Assembly (NCBI RefSeq): GCF_003143755.1
Contig: NZ_QFRI01000001.1
Coordinates: 620,001-684,000 of the forward strand
Reading direction: 5' to 3'
Length of the DNA: 64,000 nt
Origin: Algibacter marinivivus
GTDB lineage: Bacteria > Bacteroidota > Bacteroidia > Flavobacteriales > Flavobacteriaceae
Shown here: one piece after another, positions 17,801 through 25,919 of the stretch
Layout of the letters: the number at the start of each line of letters is the position of its first letter
Position numbering within the stretch: position 1 is the stretch's first letter
The notes under the pieces: generated by a model
What the model was told of the DNA's origin: nothing
What the model saw: the letters and a program-made list of their open reading frames with translations, nothing else
Databases searched by the model: none
Position numbers and translations under genes: made by a program

Positions 17801-18808
17801 TTAAATCACCTGAAAACCATGTGCGTAAGGATCATCATCATCTATTGTAATGGTATTGTGCCCATATATTCTTGCCCATCCTTTTATACTTGGAATAACT
17901 GCAGGTTTTCCATTTAAAGTTACTTCTTTTTCAACACAGCCAATAAATTTACTCCCAATAAAACTTTCATGAATAAACTCTTCTCCTATCTTAAGTTTTC
18001 CTTTTGCATGTAATTGTGCAATTCTAGCCGATGTACCTGTACCACAAGGGCTTCTATCAATAGCTTTGTCACCATAAAAAACGGCATTTCTTCCAGATGA
18101 TGTTGGGTCAATTGGGTTTCCAGTCCACAACATATGTGTAACGTTTTTAATTGTTGGGTTCTCTGGATGAATAAATGTATTTGGATATTTCTTATTGATT
18201 CTATCTCTAACTACTTGAGAGTATTGAACAATTTTTGAAGCTGTAAAATCATGAACACCAGAGAAGTTTTTTTGTGGATCAACAATAGCATAATAGTTTC
18301 CGCCATAGGCAACATCAAAAGTAATGTCTCCTAGTTCTGGGCAATCAATCGTTAAATCTTCAGCAGCTAAATAACTTTTAACATTTGTTAGTTTAACCCA
18401 TTCTACTTTATTATTTGTTTTCCCATATTCAATATGCACTAATCCAGCAGGGGTTTCCATTTTAATTTCCCCTGGAATCTTGGGTTTTACTAATCCTTCT
18501 TCTATGACTATTGTGATTGTTCCAATAGTTCCATGTCCGCACATTGGCAAACATCCAGACGTTTCAATAAATAATATAGCAAAGTCGTTTTCAGGATTAT
18601 GAGGTGGATATAAAATACTTCCACTCATCATATCATGCCCGCGAGGTTCAAACATTAAACCTGTTCTAATCCAATCATAATCTTTCATGAAATGAAGACG
18701 CTTTTCATTCATGGTGCTTCCAATTAATTCTGGACCACCTTTTTTGATTACACGCACTGGGTTTCCACAAGTATGTGCATCAATACATTCGAAAGTATAT
18801 TTAGGCAT
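17801..18808 (-). CDS. 4-hydroxyproline 2-epimerase (proline racemase family)
   Basis: A 335-residue proline-racemase-fold enzyme. Both catalytic cysteines are present, C90 in LPMCGHGTIG and C255 in DRSPCGTGTS. The related trans-3-hydroxyproline dehydratases carry Thr at the second position, so this is an epimerase or racemase. The epimerase converts trans-4-hydroxy-L-proline to the cis-D isomer. The flanking deaminase, semialdehyde dehydrogenase and FAD dehydrogenase complete the pathway to 2-oxoglutarate, which makes hydroxyproline far more likely than proline as substrate. Confidence 0.92.
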   Translation of the reverse strand: MPKYTFECIDAHTCGNPVRVIKKGGPELIGSTMNEKRLHFMKDYDWIRTGLMFEPRGHDMMSGSILYPPHNPENDFAILFIETSGCLPMCGHGTIGTITIVIEEGLVKPKIPGEIKMETPAGLVHIEYGKTNNKVEWVKLTNVKSYLAAEDLTIDCPELGDITFDVAYGGNYYAIVDPQKNFSGVHDFTASKIVQYSQVVRDRINKKYPNTFIHPENPTIKNVTHMLWTGNPIDPTSSGRNAVFYGDKAIDRSPCGTGTSARIAQLHAKGKLKIGEEFIHESFIGSKFIGCVEKEVTLNGKPAVIPSIKGWARIYGHNTITIDDDDPYAHGFQVI

Positions 18809-18836
18809 GCTTTATTCTAACTAAATAATGATGTTA

Positions 18837-20420
18837 TTAAATTTTATTTGTTGTTTCATGGTTATCTACAAACCTTGAAATATTTAATGGGTTTTCATTT
18901 TTTAGTTCATCAGGAAGCAATTCATTTGGCCAATTTTGATAACTCAATGGCCTTACCCAACGTTTAATTGAATCTATCCCAACAGCAGTAAATCTAGAGT
19001 CTGTAGATGCTGGATATGGTCCACCATGGACCATAGAAGGACACACTTCTACTCCTGTTGGAACACCATTAAAAATTAATCTTCCAACTCTATTTTGTAG
19101 TGCTGAAATAATATTATTATAGCTATTTAACTCATTATTTTCAGCTATAATGGTTCCTGTTAATTGCCCTTCTAATTTTGAAATAACTTGCTGTAACTCT
19201 TCTGCATTATCGCATGCTACAACTATTGAGTATGGACCAAAAACTTCTTGATGCAAAGTTGTGTTTTCTAAAAACACTTTTCCTTCTACTTGAGTGACTG
19301 TTTGTTTTGCATAATTATGTTGGACGTTTTCATCATAATTAGCAACTACTTTTAAACCTGATTGAGAAAGTGCTACTTCCTTATTCTTACTATATGCATT
19401 AAGAATATTTGGATGTAACATGCAAGATGGATCTATTTTAATAATCTCATCAGATAAATTTGAAATAAATTCATCTAACTCATCTCCTTTAATTCCTAAT
19501 AACAAGCCTGGATTTGTACAAAATTGCCCTGTACCTAAAGTTATAGAACCTGCGTATGTTTTGGCGAGAGTTTCATTTCTGTTTTTTAAAGCTTGGGGTA
19601 GAATTACAACTGGATTTATACTTCCCATTTCTGCAAAAACTGGAATAGGCTCTTCACGTTGTGATGCTAAATCATATAAGGCACGTCCGCCTTTTATGCT
19701 TCCTGTAAAACCAACTGCTTTTACTTGTGGATGTTTAACTAACCACTGACCTACTTCTATACCGCTACTGTTTATGTTTGAAAACACACCTTCTGGCATA
19801 CCTGTTTTTTTAGCTGCTTTAATAATAGCTGAAGCAACCAACTCTCCAGTTCCTGCATGCATTGGGTGAGATTTTACAATTACAGGACATCCAGCTGCCA
19901 AAGCTGCTGCTGTATCACCTCCAGCTGTTGAATATGCCAAGGGAAAATTACTTGCTCCAAAAACAACTACTGGTCCTAAAGCTGTTAGCATTTTACGAAT
20001 ATCTATTTTTGGCATGGGTTCTCTATCTGGTTTAGCAGTATCAATTGTTGCTTCTACCCAAGAACCTTCGGACACTAAATCAGCAAATGTACGGAGTTGA
20101 AAAACGGTTCGCCCTCGCTCTCCTTTTGCCCTTCCTTCTGGCAGTCCAGTTTCAGAGCAATACGTTTTAATCAACTCATCGTCTAATGCCAAAATTTCGT
20201 CTGCAATGGCATTTAAAAAATCTGCTTTTTTAGCTCCTGATGTAGATTTAAATACTTCAAATGCTTGAGTAGCTAAATTTGCTGCTTGATTTATTTCCTC
20301 TTGGGTTGCTTCAGTGAATTCGTGTTCGTTTTCAATATTTAATTGCGGGTTGAACGTCTTATACGTTTTATTTCCTTTTGCCGATAATTGGCTCCCAATA
20401 CAATTTTTTCCTCTTATCAT
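18837..20420 (-). CDS. 2-oxoglutarate semialdehyde (2,5-dioxovalerate) dehydrogenase
   Basis: A 527-residue NAD(P)-dependent aldehyde dehydrogenase. Catalytic residues are visible: N158 in GASNFP, GFTGS at 238-242, E264 in FAEMGSINP and C301 in GQFCTNPG. The N-terminal CIGS...TYKTFNPQ and C-terminal FTAVGIDSIKRWVRP patterns resemble ketoglutarate-semialdehyde dehydrogenases of hydroxyproline and pentose pathways. It would oxidise the deaminase product to 2-oxoglutarate. It lies inside the operon, 195 bases after the deaminase gene, with structured repeat B in that gap. Confidence 0.88.
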   Translation of the reverse strand: MIRGKNCIGSQLSAKGNKTYKTFNPQLNIENEHEFTEATQEEINQAANLATQAFEVFKSTSGAKKADFLNAIADEILALDDELIKTYCSETGLPEGRAKGERGRTVFQLRTFADLVSEGSWVEATIDTAKPDREPMPKIDIRKMLTALGPVVVFGASNFPLAYSTAGGDTAAALAAGCPVIVKSHPMHAGTGELVASAIIKAAKKTGMPEGVFSNINSSGIEVGQWLVKHPQVKAVGFTGSIKGGRALYDLASQREEPIPVFAEMGSINPVVILPQALKNRNETLAKTYAGSITLGTGQFCTNPGLLLGIKGDELDEFISNLSDEIIKIDPSCMLHPNILNAYSKNKEVALSQSGLKVVANYDENVQHNYAKQTVTQVEGKVFLENTTLHQEVFGPYSIVVACDNAEELQQVISKLEGQLTGTIIAENNELNSYNNIISALQNRVGRLIFNGVPTGVEVCPSMVHGGPYPASTDSRFTAVGIDSIKRWVRPLSYQNWPNELLPDELKNENPLNISRFVDNHETTNKI

Positions 20421-20517
20421 ATTTTATTTATTCGTGCTAATTGCACTTTAATATCAGTTAATTTACAAACAAAACTAGCTATTAATATTTAAAAAGCAAG
20501 CCTGGGCAGACCAACCC

Positions 20518-20611
20518 GTGTTAGGGATTGAAACGGCATCCTTTTTTGCCATTAAAAGCAAAAAAGATATAGTGTAAAGCCCGACCACGACTAAGCGTGG
20601 TAACACCCAAA
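20518..20611 (-). repeat. Structured dispersed repeat, copy B
   Basis: Minus-strand copy of 94 bases inside the hydroxyproline operon, starting 4 bases after the deaminase stop. The ends are TTTGGGTGTTA (to 20601) and TAACAC (20518-20523), complementary over 6 bp. A 5' hairpin CCACG/CGTGG and a central hairpin CTTTTTTGC/GCAAAAAAG (six T, six A) are both clear. It is the best-folded copy. Confidence 0.87.
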
Positions 20612-20615
20612 TTAT

Positions 20616-21545
20616 TTAAACTAAAACACTAAGGTTTTTATATTCTGGCAATTCTGGTCTTACTGATAAGGCATCTTCAATAATTTTTGTTATTTGCTCA
20701 CGCTCATTACCTGCTAGGACTAGTCTTGGTGCTCTTACATGCTCTGAACCAATTTTTGTGTAAACGGATGCTAGTTTTATGTACTGGACTAATTTAGTGC
20801 TTATATCTAACTCTAGCAATGGCATAAACCACCTGTAAATATTAATTGCTTCTTGTATTCTGCCTGCTTTTTGAAGCTCGTAAATAGCAACTGTTTCAGC
20901 AGGAAAAGCATCTACTAAACCTGCTACCCAACCATCTGCACCAATAAGCAAACTTTCTAGCGCTAGGGTATCTACACCACACATAATGGCTAATCTGTCT
21001 CCAAAACGGTTTTTAATTCTGGTAATATTTGTAGTATCTCTGGTGGATTCTTTTACAGCTTGAATGTTTGGGCAACTTTTTAAAAGTTCTTCAAACATAT
21101 CTAAAGTAACTTCAATTTTATAATCTACAGGATTATTGTAAATCATTATTGGTAATGATGTACTGTTTGCAACGGCTTTGAAATAGGCAACTACTTCTTC
21201 GTCACTTGCCTTATATCGCATTGGTGGTAACATCATTAGTGCTTTTGCACCATCTTCTTCAGCGGTTTTAGCTAATCCTATTGCCGCTTTAGTTGTTTGT
21301 TCTGCTATATTCATTAATACAGGGACTTTGCCTTTAACCAAGGCAACAGTTTCTCTTGTTAGAATTCGTCGTTCTTCGTCTGTTAGGGTACTAGCTTCTC
21401 CTAGTGTACCTCCTAACACAATGCCGTGAACTCCTGCATCTAATTGTGCATTAATGTTTTTTCTAAATAATTGTAAATCCAATTCATCATTCTCGGTAAA
21501 TTGGGTTGTTACAGCTGGCATTACGCCTTTCCATTGAATACTCAT
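20616..21545 (-). CDS. DHDPS-family deaminase (pyrroline-4-hydroxy-2-carboxylate deaminase)
   Basis: A 309-residue TIM-barrel class I aldolase of the DapA/NAL family. The Schiff-base lysine is K165 in QAVKESTRD, the tyrosine is Y136 in MIYNNP, and GGTLGEASTLT forms the substrate loop. In hydroxyproline operons this member deaminates and dehydrates pyrroline-4-hydroxy-2-carboxylate to 2-oxoglutarate semialdehyde. Its place as first gene of an operon with the epimerase and semialdehyde dehydrogenase supports that role over dihydrodipicolinate synthase. An AraC regulator is divergent, 152 bases away. Confidence 0.9.
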   Translation of the reverse strand: MSIQWKGVMPAVTTQFTENDELDLQLFRKNINAQLDAGVHGIVLGGTLGEASTLTDEERRILTRETVALVKGKVPVLMNIAEQTTKAAIGLAKTAEEDGAKALMMLPPMRYKASDEEVVAYFKAVANSTSLPIMIYNNPVDYKIEVTLDMFEELLKSCPNIQAVKESTRDTTNITRIKNRFGDRLAIMCGVDTLALESLLIGADGWVAGLVDAFPAETVAIYELQKAGRIQEAINIYRWFMPLLELDISTKLVQYIKLASVYTKIGSEHVRAPRLVLAGNEREQITKIIEDALSVRPELPEYKNLSVLV

Positions 21546-21562
21546 AATTTTTAAATTTGATA

Positions 21563-21576
21563 GTGTAAAATTACAC
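21563..21576. promoter_or_regulatory. Candidate operator in the hydroxyproline divergent promoter
   Basis: The inverted repeat GTGTAA-AA-TTACAC lies 18 bases upstream of the deaminase start, in the region shared with the divergent AraC gene. It is the only clear palindrome there. Binding by the AraC protein is a guess; that family more often uses direct repeats. Confidence 0.35.
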
Positions 21577-21697
21577 TTGCTAGTCTGTTTTCAAGCATGG
21601 TTTTTTAATCATAATACATACTATATTATCCAATAAAGTTATTTAATTTAAATTTTAGAGTATTATTTATGTATTTTTAAGTTTTAATTCAACATTC

Positions 21698-22543
21698 ATG
21701 AAAGTTTTACCTTTTAAGATCCCTAAACCTGATGATGATGCTCTTGTTTATCAGGTTGACTTTGGTACTTCTTTTTACGACAAACTTCACCAGCATAAAG
21801 AAATTCAAATAAGTTATATTGTTGAAGGTTATGGCACCTTAGTAGTTGGAGACTCAATTAATGATTATACAAAAAATGATGTTATTATAATTGGTGGTAA
21901 TGTTCCTCATGTTTTTAAAAGTGAACAAAATGATTCATCAAATTTCCACATGATTTCATTGTTCTTTACGCGAGAGTCTTTTGGTTCTCTTTTTTTTGAT
22001 CTAGAAGAGCTGAAAGAAGTTCTGGTTTTTTTTAAACGTGCTAAACATGGTTTTAAAATTTCAACAAAGCTAAAGCAGATAGAAGTATTATTTCTTGAAT
22101 TAGAAAAAAGCACAAAGTTGAATCGGTTTTTAATACTTCTCCAGATATTAAAAATAACATCTAAAGCTAATTATAAAAGCTTATCTTCTTTTATTTATGA
22201 TAAAACCTATTCAGATAACGAAGGGCAAAGGATGCGTAATGTTTTTGATTACACAATGAATAACTTTAAATCTGATATATCATTAACCACAATTTCAAAC
22301 GTGGCTAATATGACAAAAAATGCTTTTTGTAAATACTTCAAAAAGCGAACTAACAAAACGTACATTCAATTTTTAAATGAATTACGAATAGAATATGCTT
22401 GTAAATTATTAGAATCTGACAACGATTTATCTATAGTTGAAATTGCAGAACAAGCTGGTTTCAATAATATGTCTAACTTTAATAGACAATTTAAATCTAT
22501 TAAACAATGTAACCCTTCTGAGTTTAGGAAATTGAGTTTTTAA
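21698..22543 (+). CDS. AraC-family regulator, probably of hydroxyproline catabolism
   Basis: A 281-residue protein with an N-terminal cupin-like sensor domain (DKLHQHKEIQISYIVEGYG, NDVIIIGGNVPHVF) and two C-terminal AraC helix-turn-helix motifs (SLTTISNVANMTKNAFCKYF and SIVEIAEQAGFNNMSNFNRQF). It is transcribed divergently from the hydroxyproline operon, which it most likely activates in response to the substrate; the ligand is inferred from position. Its stop codon overlaps that of the convergent PhnA-type gene by 4 bases. Confidence 0.87.
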   Translation: MKVLPFKIPKPDDDALVYQVDFGTSFYDKLHQHKEIQISYIVEGYGTLVVGDSINDYTKNDVIIIGGNVPHVFKSEQNDSSNFHMISLFFTRESFGSLFFDLEELKEVLVFFKRAKHGFKISTKLKQIEVLFLELEKSTKLNRFLILLQILKITSKANYKSLSSFIYDKTYSDNEGQRMRNVFDYTMNNFKSDISLTTISNVANMTKNAFCKYFKKRTNKTYIQFLNELRIEYACKLLESDNDLSIVEIAEQAGFNNMSNFNRQFKSIKQCNPSEFRKLSF

Positions 22544-23118
22544 AGTTTTTTGACGTAATCTGTAATAATCACAATTTGTTGTGCACCAACTTTTCCTTCA
22601 ATATATTTTTGATTTTCTCGATCTAAACGAATATTTCTAACCGCAGTACCTTGTTTTGCTACCATACTTGAACCTTTAACTTTTAAATCTTTTACAAGCA
22701 CAACGTTATCACCATTATCTAGGATGACTCCATTTATATCTCTGTGGATGATTTTTTCGCTTTCGTCTTTATCTTCTCCCGTTGCTCTGGCTAACGCCAT
22801 AGCATCATCATCTAAATACATCATATCTAGTAAATCTTTTGGCCAACCTTCGTTACGGAGTCTTTGTAATATTCTCCAAGCCATAATTTGAACTGCAACG
22901 TGCTCGCTCCACATACTATCATTTAAACAACGCCAGTGATTGGGATTCATTTCTTTATCTCCATTAATTTGGTCTAGACAGGTTTTACAAACCAAAACAT
23001 CGTTTGCAACGTTTTCATTTAATGATGGCGGAATGGTGTATTGGCTTAAATCTTGTGTAGATATGCACAATTCACAAGAGTTATTACTTCGTTCTTGCAA
23101 TGTTTGTAAAACGCTCAT
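22540..23118 (-). CDS. PhnA/YjdM-type zinc-ribbon protein
   Basis: 192 residues from the Met at 23118 (MSVLQTLQERSNNSCELC). The N-terminal part holds a zinc ribbon with CELC and CKTC pairs. The C-terminal domain (GVILDNGDNVVLVKDLKVKG... IVIITDYVKK) is the PhnA domain. The frame stays open 27 codons further upstream, but that part overlaps the terminator of the preceding gene, so the later start is chosen. Despite the name, the family has no proven role in phosphonate use. No phn genes are near. Confidence 0.83.
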   Translation of the reverse strand: MSVLQTLQERSNNSCELCISTQDLSQYTIPPSLNENVANDVLVCKTCLDQINGDKEMNPNHWRCLNDSMWSEHVAVQIMAWRILQRLRNEGWPKDLLDMMYLDDDAMALARATGEDKDESEKIIHRDINGVILDNGDNVVLVKDLKVKGSSMVAKQGTAVRNIRLDRENQKYIEGKVGAQQIVIITDYVKKL

Positions 23119-23185
23119 AGTAGTATTGTTTCTATGCAATATTACACCTAAATTTGGGTTTGAACAAAGTTTGTTTATTAAACAA

Positions 23186-23211
23186 AAAAGACCGCCCATA
23201 GGCGATCTTTT
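23186..23211 (-). terminator. Terminator after the duplicated-domain secreted protein
   Basis: AAAAGACCGCC (23186-23196) faces GGCGATCTTTT (23201-23211). Read on the minus strand the one odd pair becomes a U-G wobble, so the hairpin fits a transcript from the gene ending at 23231. Confidence 0.75.
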
Positions 23212-23230
23212 AAATTTAAAACTTGTGATA

Positions 23231-24058
23231 TTATTTTCTTAATTCAGGAACTACTGAATAAACAGCATCACTATGGAAACCTGTAAAGTACTTTTCACCT
23301 ATTTCGTTCATTTTCTTTTTTGCCTCCTCATCACTCCAATGCGCTTTAAATAATTCTCCGTCTTTTTCAAACATATCATTAATATCATCTATTGAGCTTA
23401 AAAATGTAGCTTCAACAAATTGTCTTTTATCTGAGCCATAAGCATGTACCATAGGATAATACGCCTTTATGTATTCGTTTTTATTAGTCACGTTTTCATG
23501 GTATTCTTTAAACGTTTTCATAAATTCTTCTTCAGAACCATCTTCTGGATATGCAAAATGACTAACTCTTAAATGAACTATCATATCTTTTGTTGCTTCT
23601 ATAGATAACGGTTTAGCAAAAGGCATGGTGCCATAAATTTCATCAGAATGCCTAACTTCATAGAAAGCACTTTGCTTTTTAAAAAATGCATCTCGTTTTG
23701 CTTTATCTGGCCAGCCAGCTTCAATCAATTCATCAGCTTTTTTTGCAGCTAAATCAATAGCATTCCAGTTTGGGTATGCTTGAACATAGATTAGTTCTGA
23801 ATTATCAGCAGAAATATTATGCAGATAGAACCCTGCAGCCATAACATACTCATTCTTCATAGTTACTTTGTCCATAAATTCTTTTTCAACTGCTTTCCAA
23901 TCATCCATGGTAAAGTCATCATTATCCATACTCCAATGCATGGTAGTCATAGTAACATACTCTGGACTTTGAGGTTGTTCTTGAGAAAAAGTAAATTGAA
24001 CTGATAATAGCAATAGCATCATAGCAATTGCTGAAAATAATTGATTGGTTGTTTTCAT
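23231..24058 (-). CDS. Secreted protein with two related alpha/beta domains, function unknown
   Basis: 275 residues beginning with a signal peptide (MKTTNQLFSAIAMMLLLLSVQFTFSQ). The mature part looks like an internal duplication. The first half has KNEYVMAAGFYLHNISADNSELIYVQAYPNW and ends RHSDEIYGTMPF; the second has KNEYIKAYYPMVHAYGSDKRQFVEATFLSS and ends FHSDAVYSVVPEL. Length and strand pattern suggest two ferredoxin-like (dimeric alpha-beta barrel) domains. I do not recognise the family beyond that. It has its own terminator and no evident operon partner. Confidence 0.65.
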   Translation of the reverse strand: MKTTNQLFSAIAMMLLLLSVQFTFSQEQPQSPEYVTMTTMHWSMDNDDFTMDDWKAVEKEFMDKVTMKNEYVMAAGFYLHNISADNSELIYVQAYPNWNAIDLAAKKADELIEAGWPDKAKRDAFFKKQSAFYEVRHSDEIYGTMPFAKPLSIEATKDMIVHLRVSHFAYPEDGSEEEFMKTFKEYHENVTNKNEYIKAYYPMVHAYGSDKRQFVEATFLSSIDDINDMFEKDGELFKAHWSDEEAKKKMNEIGEKYFTGFHSDAVYSVVPELRK

Positions 24059-24195
24059 AATCTGTTAAAAATTAAAGTTAATATATTGGTTAATTGAATA
24101 CTACTTTAAGATTTAAGGGCTTTGATTATGCTAAAAATGTGTTAGGGAATTAGAGAGATTATAAATGTAATCAAAAACTATTGATAATCAATGTT

Positions 24196-24561
24196 TTAAT
24201 TTAACAAAGATTCTCGCATCTTTTTTGTCATACCTTTTACAACCATATCATAAGAATGATCTATTAATGCTTTTATGAGTTTGGGTTGTAGCTCTCCTTC
24301 ATAAATATTGATGGTATTCCAATGCTTATTACTTACATATGGTCCTGCATAAATACTTTTATATTGTGCTCTGAGTTCTTCAGTATATTCTGGGTTACAC
24401 TTTAAAGTTATAGTAGATTCTCCTTTATCCCACTTTCGTAATGGTGCAAGAAGAAACATTTTGGTTAACACTTTAAACACAAGAGTATCTTCATCAAAAG
24501 GAAAACTCTCAGTGGTTCCTTTTTTACTCAAACAGTATTCTCGGATTTGTTCAATATCCAC
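24196..24561 (-). CDS. MmcQ/YjbR-family protein
   Basis: 121 residues with the typical start DIEQIREYCLSKKGTTESFPFDEDTLVFKV and later GPYVSNKHWNTINI, the pattern of the YjbR double-wing fold. The start codon is GTG and shares one base with the stop of the upstream gene (TAGTG), so translation is probably coupled. DNA binding has been suggested for the fold but no target is known. It is the last gene of a six-gene minus-strand run. Confidence 0.88.
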   Translation of the reverse strand: MDIEQIREYCLSKKGTTESFPFDEDTLVFKVLTKMFLLAPLRKWDKGESTITLKCNPEYTEELRAQYKSIYAGPYVSNKHWNTINIYEGELQPKLIKALIDHSYDMVVKGMTKKMRESLLN

Positions 24562-25169
24562 TACTGAAGTTTTTTAGTTTCAGAACTTTCAATTTCTAAA
24601 GCTGAATAATCTAACTTCCAACCGATAGTTTCAACAATAGTTTCTATAAGTAAAATGGTTTCTAGGGCTTCTTTTTGCGCCACTTCAATAAGCCCACTTT
24701 CAGGTATTTTATCTTGAATGTGTTGCTTAGCTTCGTTATGCAAGCCTGTTAAATCATTGGCTTCAAACTTATTAAAATAGCCATCAGATTTGTCATAATA
24801 ATTTAGGTTAGTTTCTATAGAAAGTACTTCGGGCTGCGGAAAATGTTTTAAAATAATCTTCTTTTTGTCTGTATCTGCTTGCAAATCTATCTTAGACAAA
24901 TCATAACCAACATGTGCTTTGGCATTTATAACAACTAGGGCTTTCTTTTTACTTGAAATGAGTTTTAGAAAGCGTTCTTTAACGTCTTCATAATGATAAA
25001 TTTCTGCAAAATCACCTTCAACAGTTATAAACTTACATACCTTTTTTATCTTATCTAGGAGTATAGTAGATTGGGAATTAACAAGCTGTTTTTTCTTTAT
25101 GGATTTTAAAACAGTTACAACTCCTAGGGTAACTAAAATTGCAATAATTGCTACTAAAAAAACTTCCAT
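24561..25169 (-). CDS. DUF4230 membrane-anchored protein
   Basis: 202 residues: an N-terminal transmembrane helix (VFLVAIIAILVTLGVVTVL), then a soluble domain with FITVEGDFAEIYHYEDVKERF and KKALVVINAKAHVGYDLSKID, matching DUF4230. The function is unknown; many members sit in the envelope of Bacteroidota. It starts directly after the cyclase-family gene and ends overlapping the YjbR start. Confidence 0.8.
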   Translation of the reverse strand: MEVFLVAIIAILVTLGVVTVLKSIKKKQLVNSQSTILLDKIKKVCKFITVEGDFAEIYHYEDVKERFLKLISSKKKALVVINAKAHVGYDLSKIDLQADTDKKKIILKHFPQPEVLSIETNLNYYDKSDGYFNKFEANDLTGLHNEAKQHIQDKIPESGLIEVAQKEALETILLIETIVETIGWKLDYSALEIESSETKKLQ

Positions 25170-25919
25170 TTAACTTATAACTTTATATAAAACAGGCTTA
25201 CTTGGTGATGCATCATTCTCAAATGGTGCTATTTGTAAATTTAAAAAATACTGACCATCTTCAATTTTATTTGATACATATATTAATTCTGTAATTGTTG
25301 AGTCTAATCTTAATTGCCCTTTGGTATTCCAAAATATATTATGCCCCATTAACTCACCTCCGTCCCTTTCTCTATCAATACTTGGCAAGTCGATTAAAAG
25401 GTGTTTTATGCCTTTGTTAACTAAAAATTTAACAGCATCAGCTTTTAAATATGGCCAATTGGTATTAGAATATTGTTTAGATAATTTTTCTCTAGTATTT
25501 GGTATTGTTCTTATAACAATTGCATCACGCATTTTATTTCCTAAAGCGAATTGTAATTGTTTTTTTGAAATAACATAGTCTTCTCCTTCTTTTTCAGGAG
25601 CAACAGTAACTACTTCTGCCAGAAAAAAAAACGTTTTTAAGTTTTTATTGATAGAGTGTACCTTATCAGTAATATGTCCAACACATTCGGTATGTGTGCC
25701 ATGAGCATGAGGATTAAATTGAATATTATTAAAATTAATATCAGCACCTTCTTTTACAGAGGCTATCCACTCGCCGTCTCTCACAGGTTCAATTTTTGGA
25801 GCATCAATATACCATGCATTTACATTTTTCTTTGATGAAACAAGCGGCATTGATATATCTAATGGCTTTGATAAATCTACTTGAAGTTTTCTAGAATTAT
25901 ATTGTATTGTTGCAATCAA
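25170..25919 (-). CDS. Cyclase-family (kynurenine formamidase-like) hydrolase
   Basis: 249 residues of the swivelling-barrel cyclase fold. The metal motif is present in a variant form, NPHAHGTHTECVGHI, where classical members have HxGTHxDxPxH. Other typical pieces are DISMPLV near the start and HLLIDLPSIDRERDGG. Kynurenine formamidase activity is possible, but no tryptophan catabolic genes are nearby and the changed motif leaves the substrate open. The start overlaps the HemW stop by 4 bases (ATGA type). Confidence 0.8.
   Translation of the reverse strand: MIATIQYNSRKLQVDLSKPLDISMPLVSSKKNVNAWYIDAPKIEPVRDGEWIASVKEGADINFNNIQFNPHAHGTHTECVGHITDKVHSINKNLKTFFFLAEVVTVAPEKEGEDYVISKKQLQFALGNKMRDAIVIRTIPNTREKLSKQYSNTNWPYLKADAVKFLVNKGIKHLLIDLPSIDRERDGGELMGHNIFWNTKGQLRLDSTITELIYVSNKIEDGQYFLNLQIAPFENDASPSKPVLYKVIS

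Noticed and set aside
20518-20535. Possible CRISPR repeat (GTTAGGGATTGAAAC ends in ATTGAAAC like many repeats)
   Set aside because: It is a single copy here and part of the dispersed structured element; no regular spacing or spacers are present.
23119-23199. N-terminal extension of the PhnA-type protein
   Set aside because: It overlaps the terminator hairpin of the neighbouring gene and has no family features.
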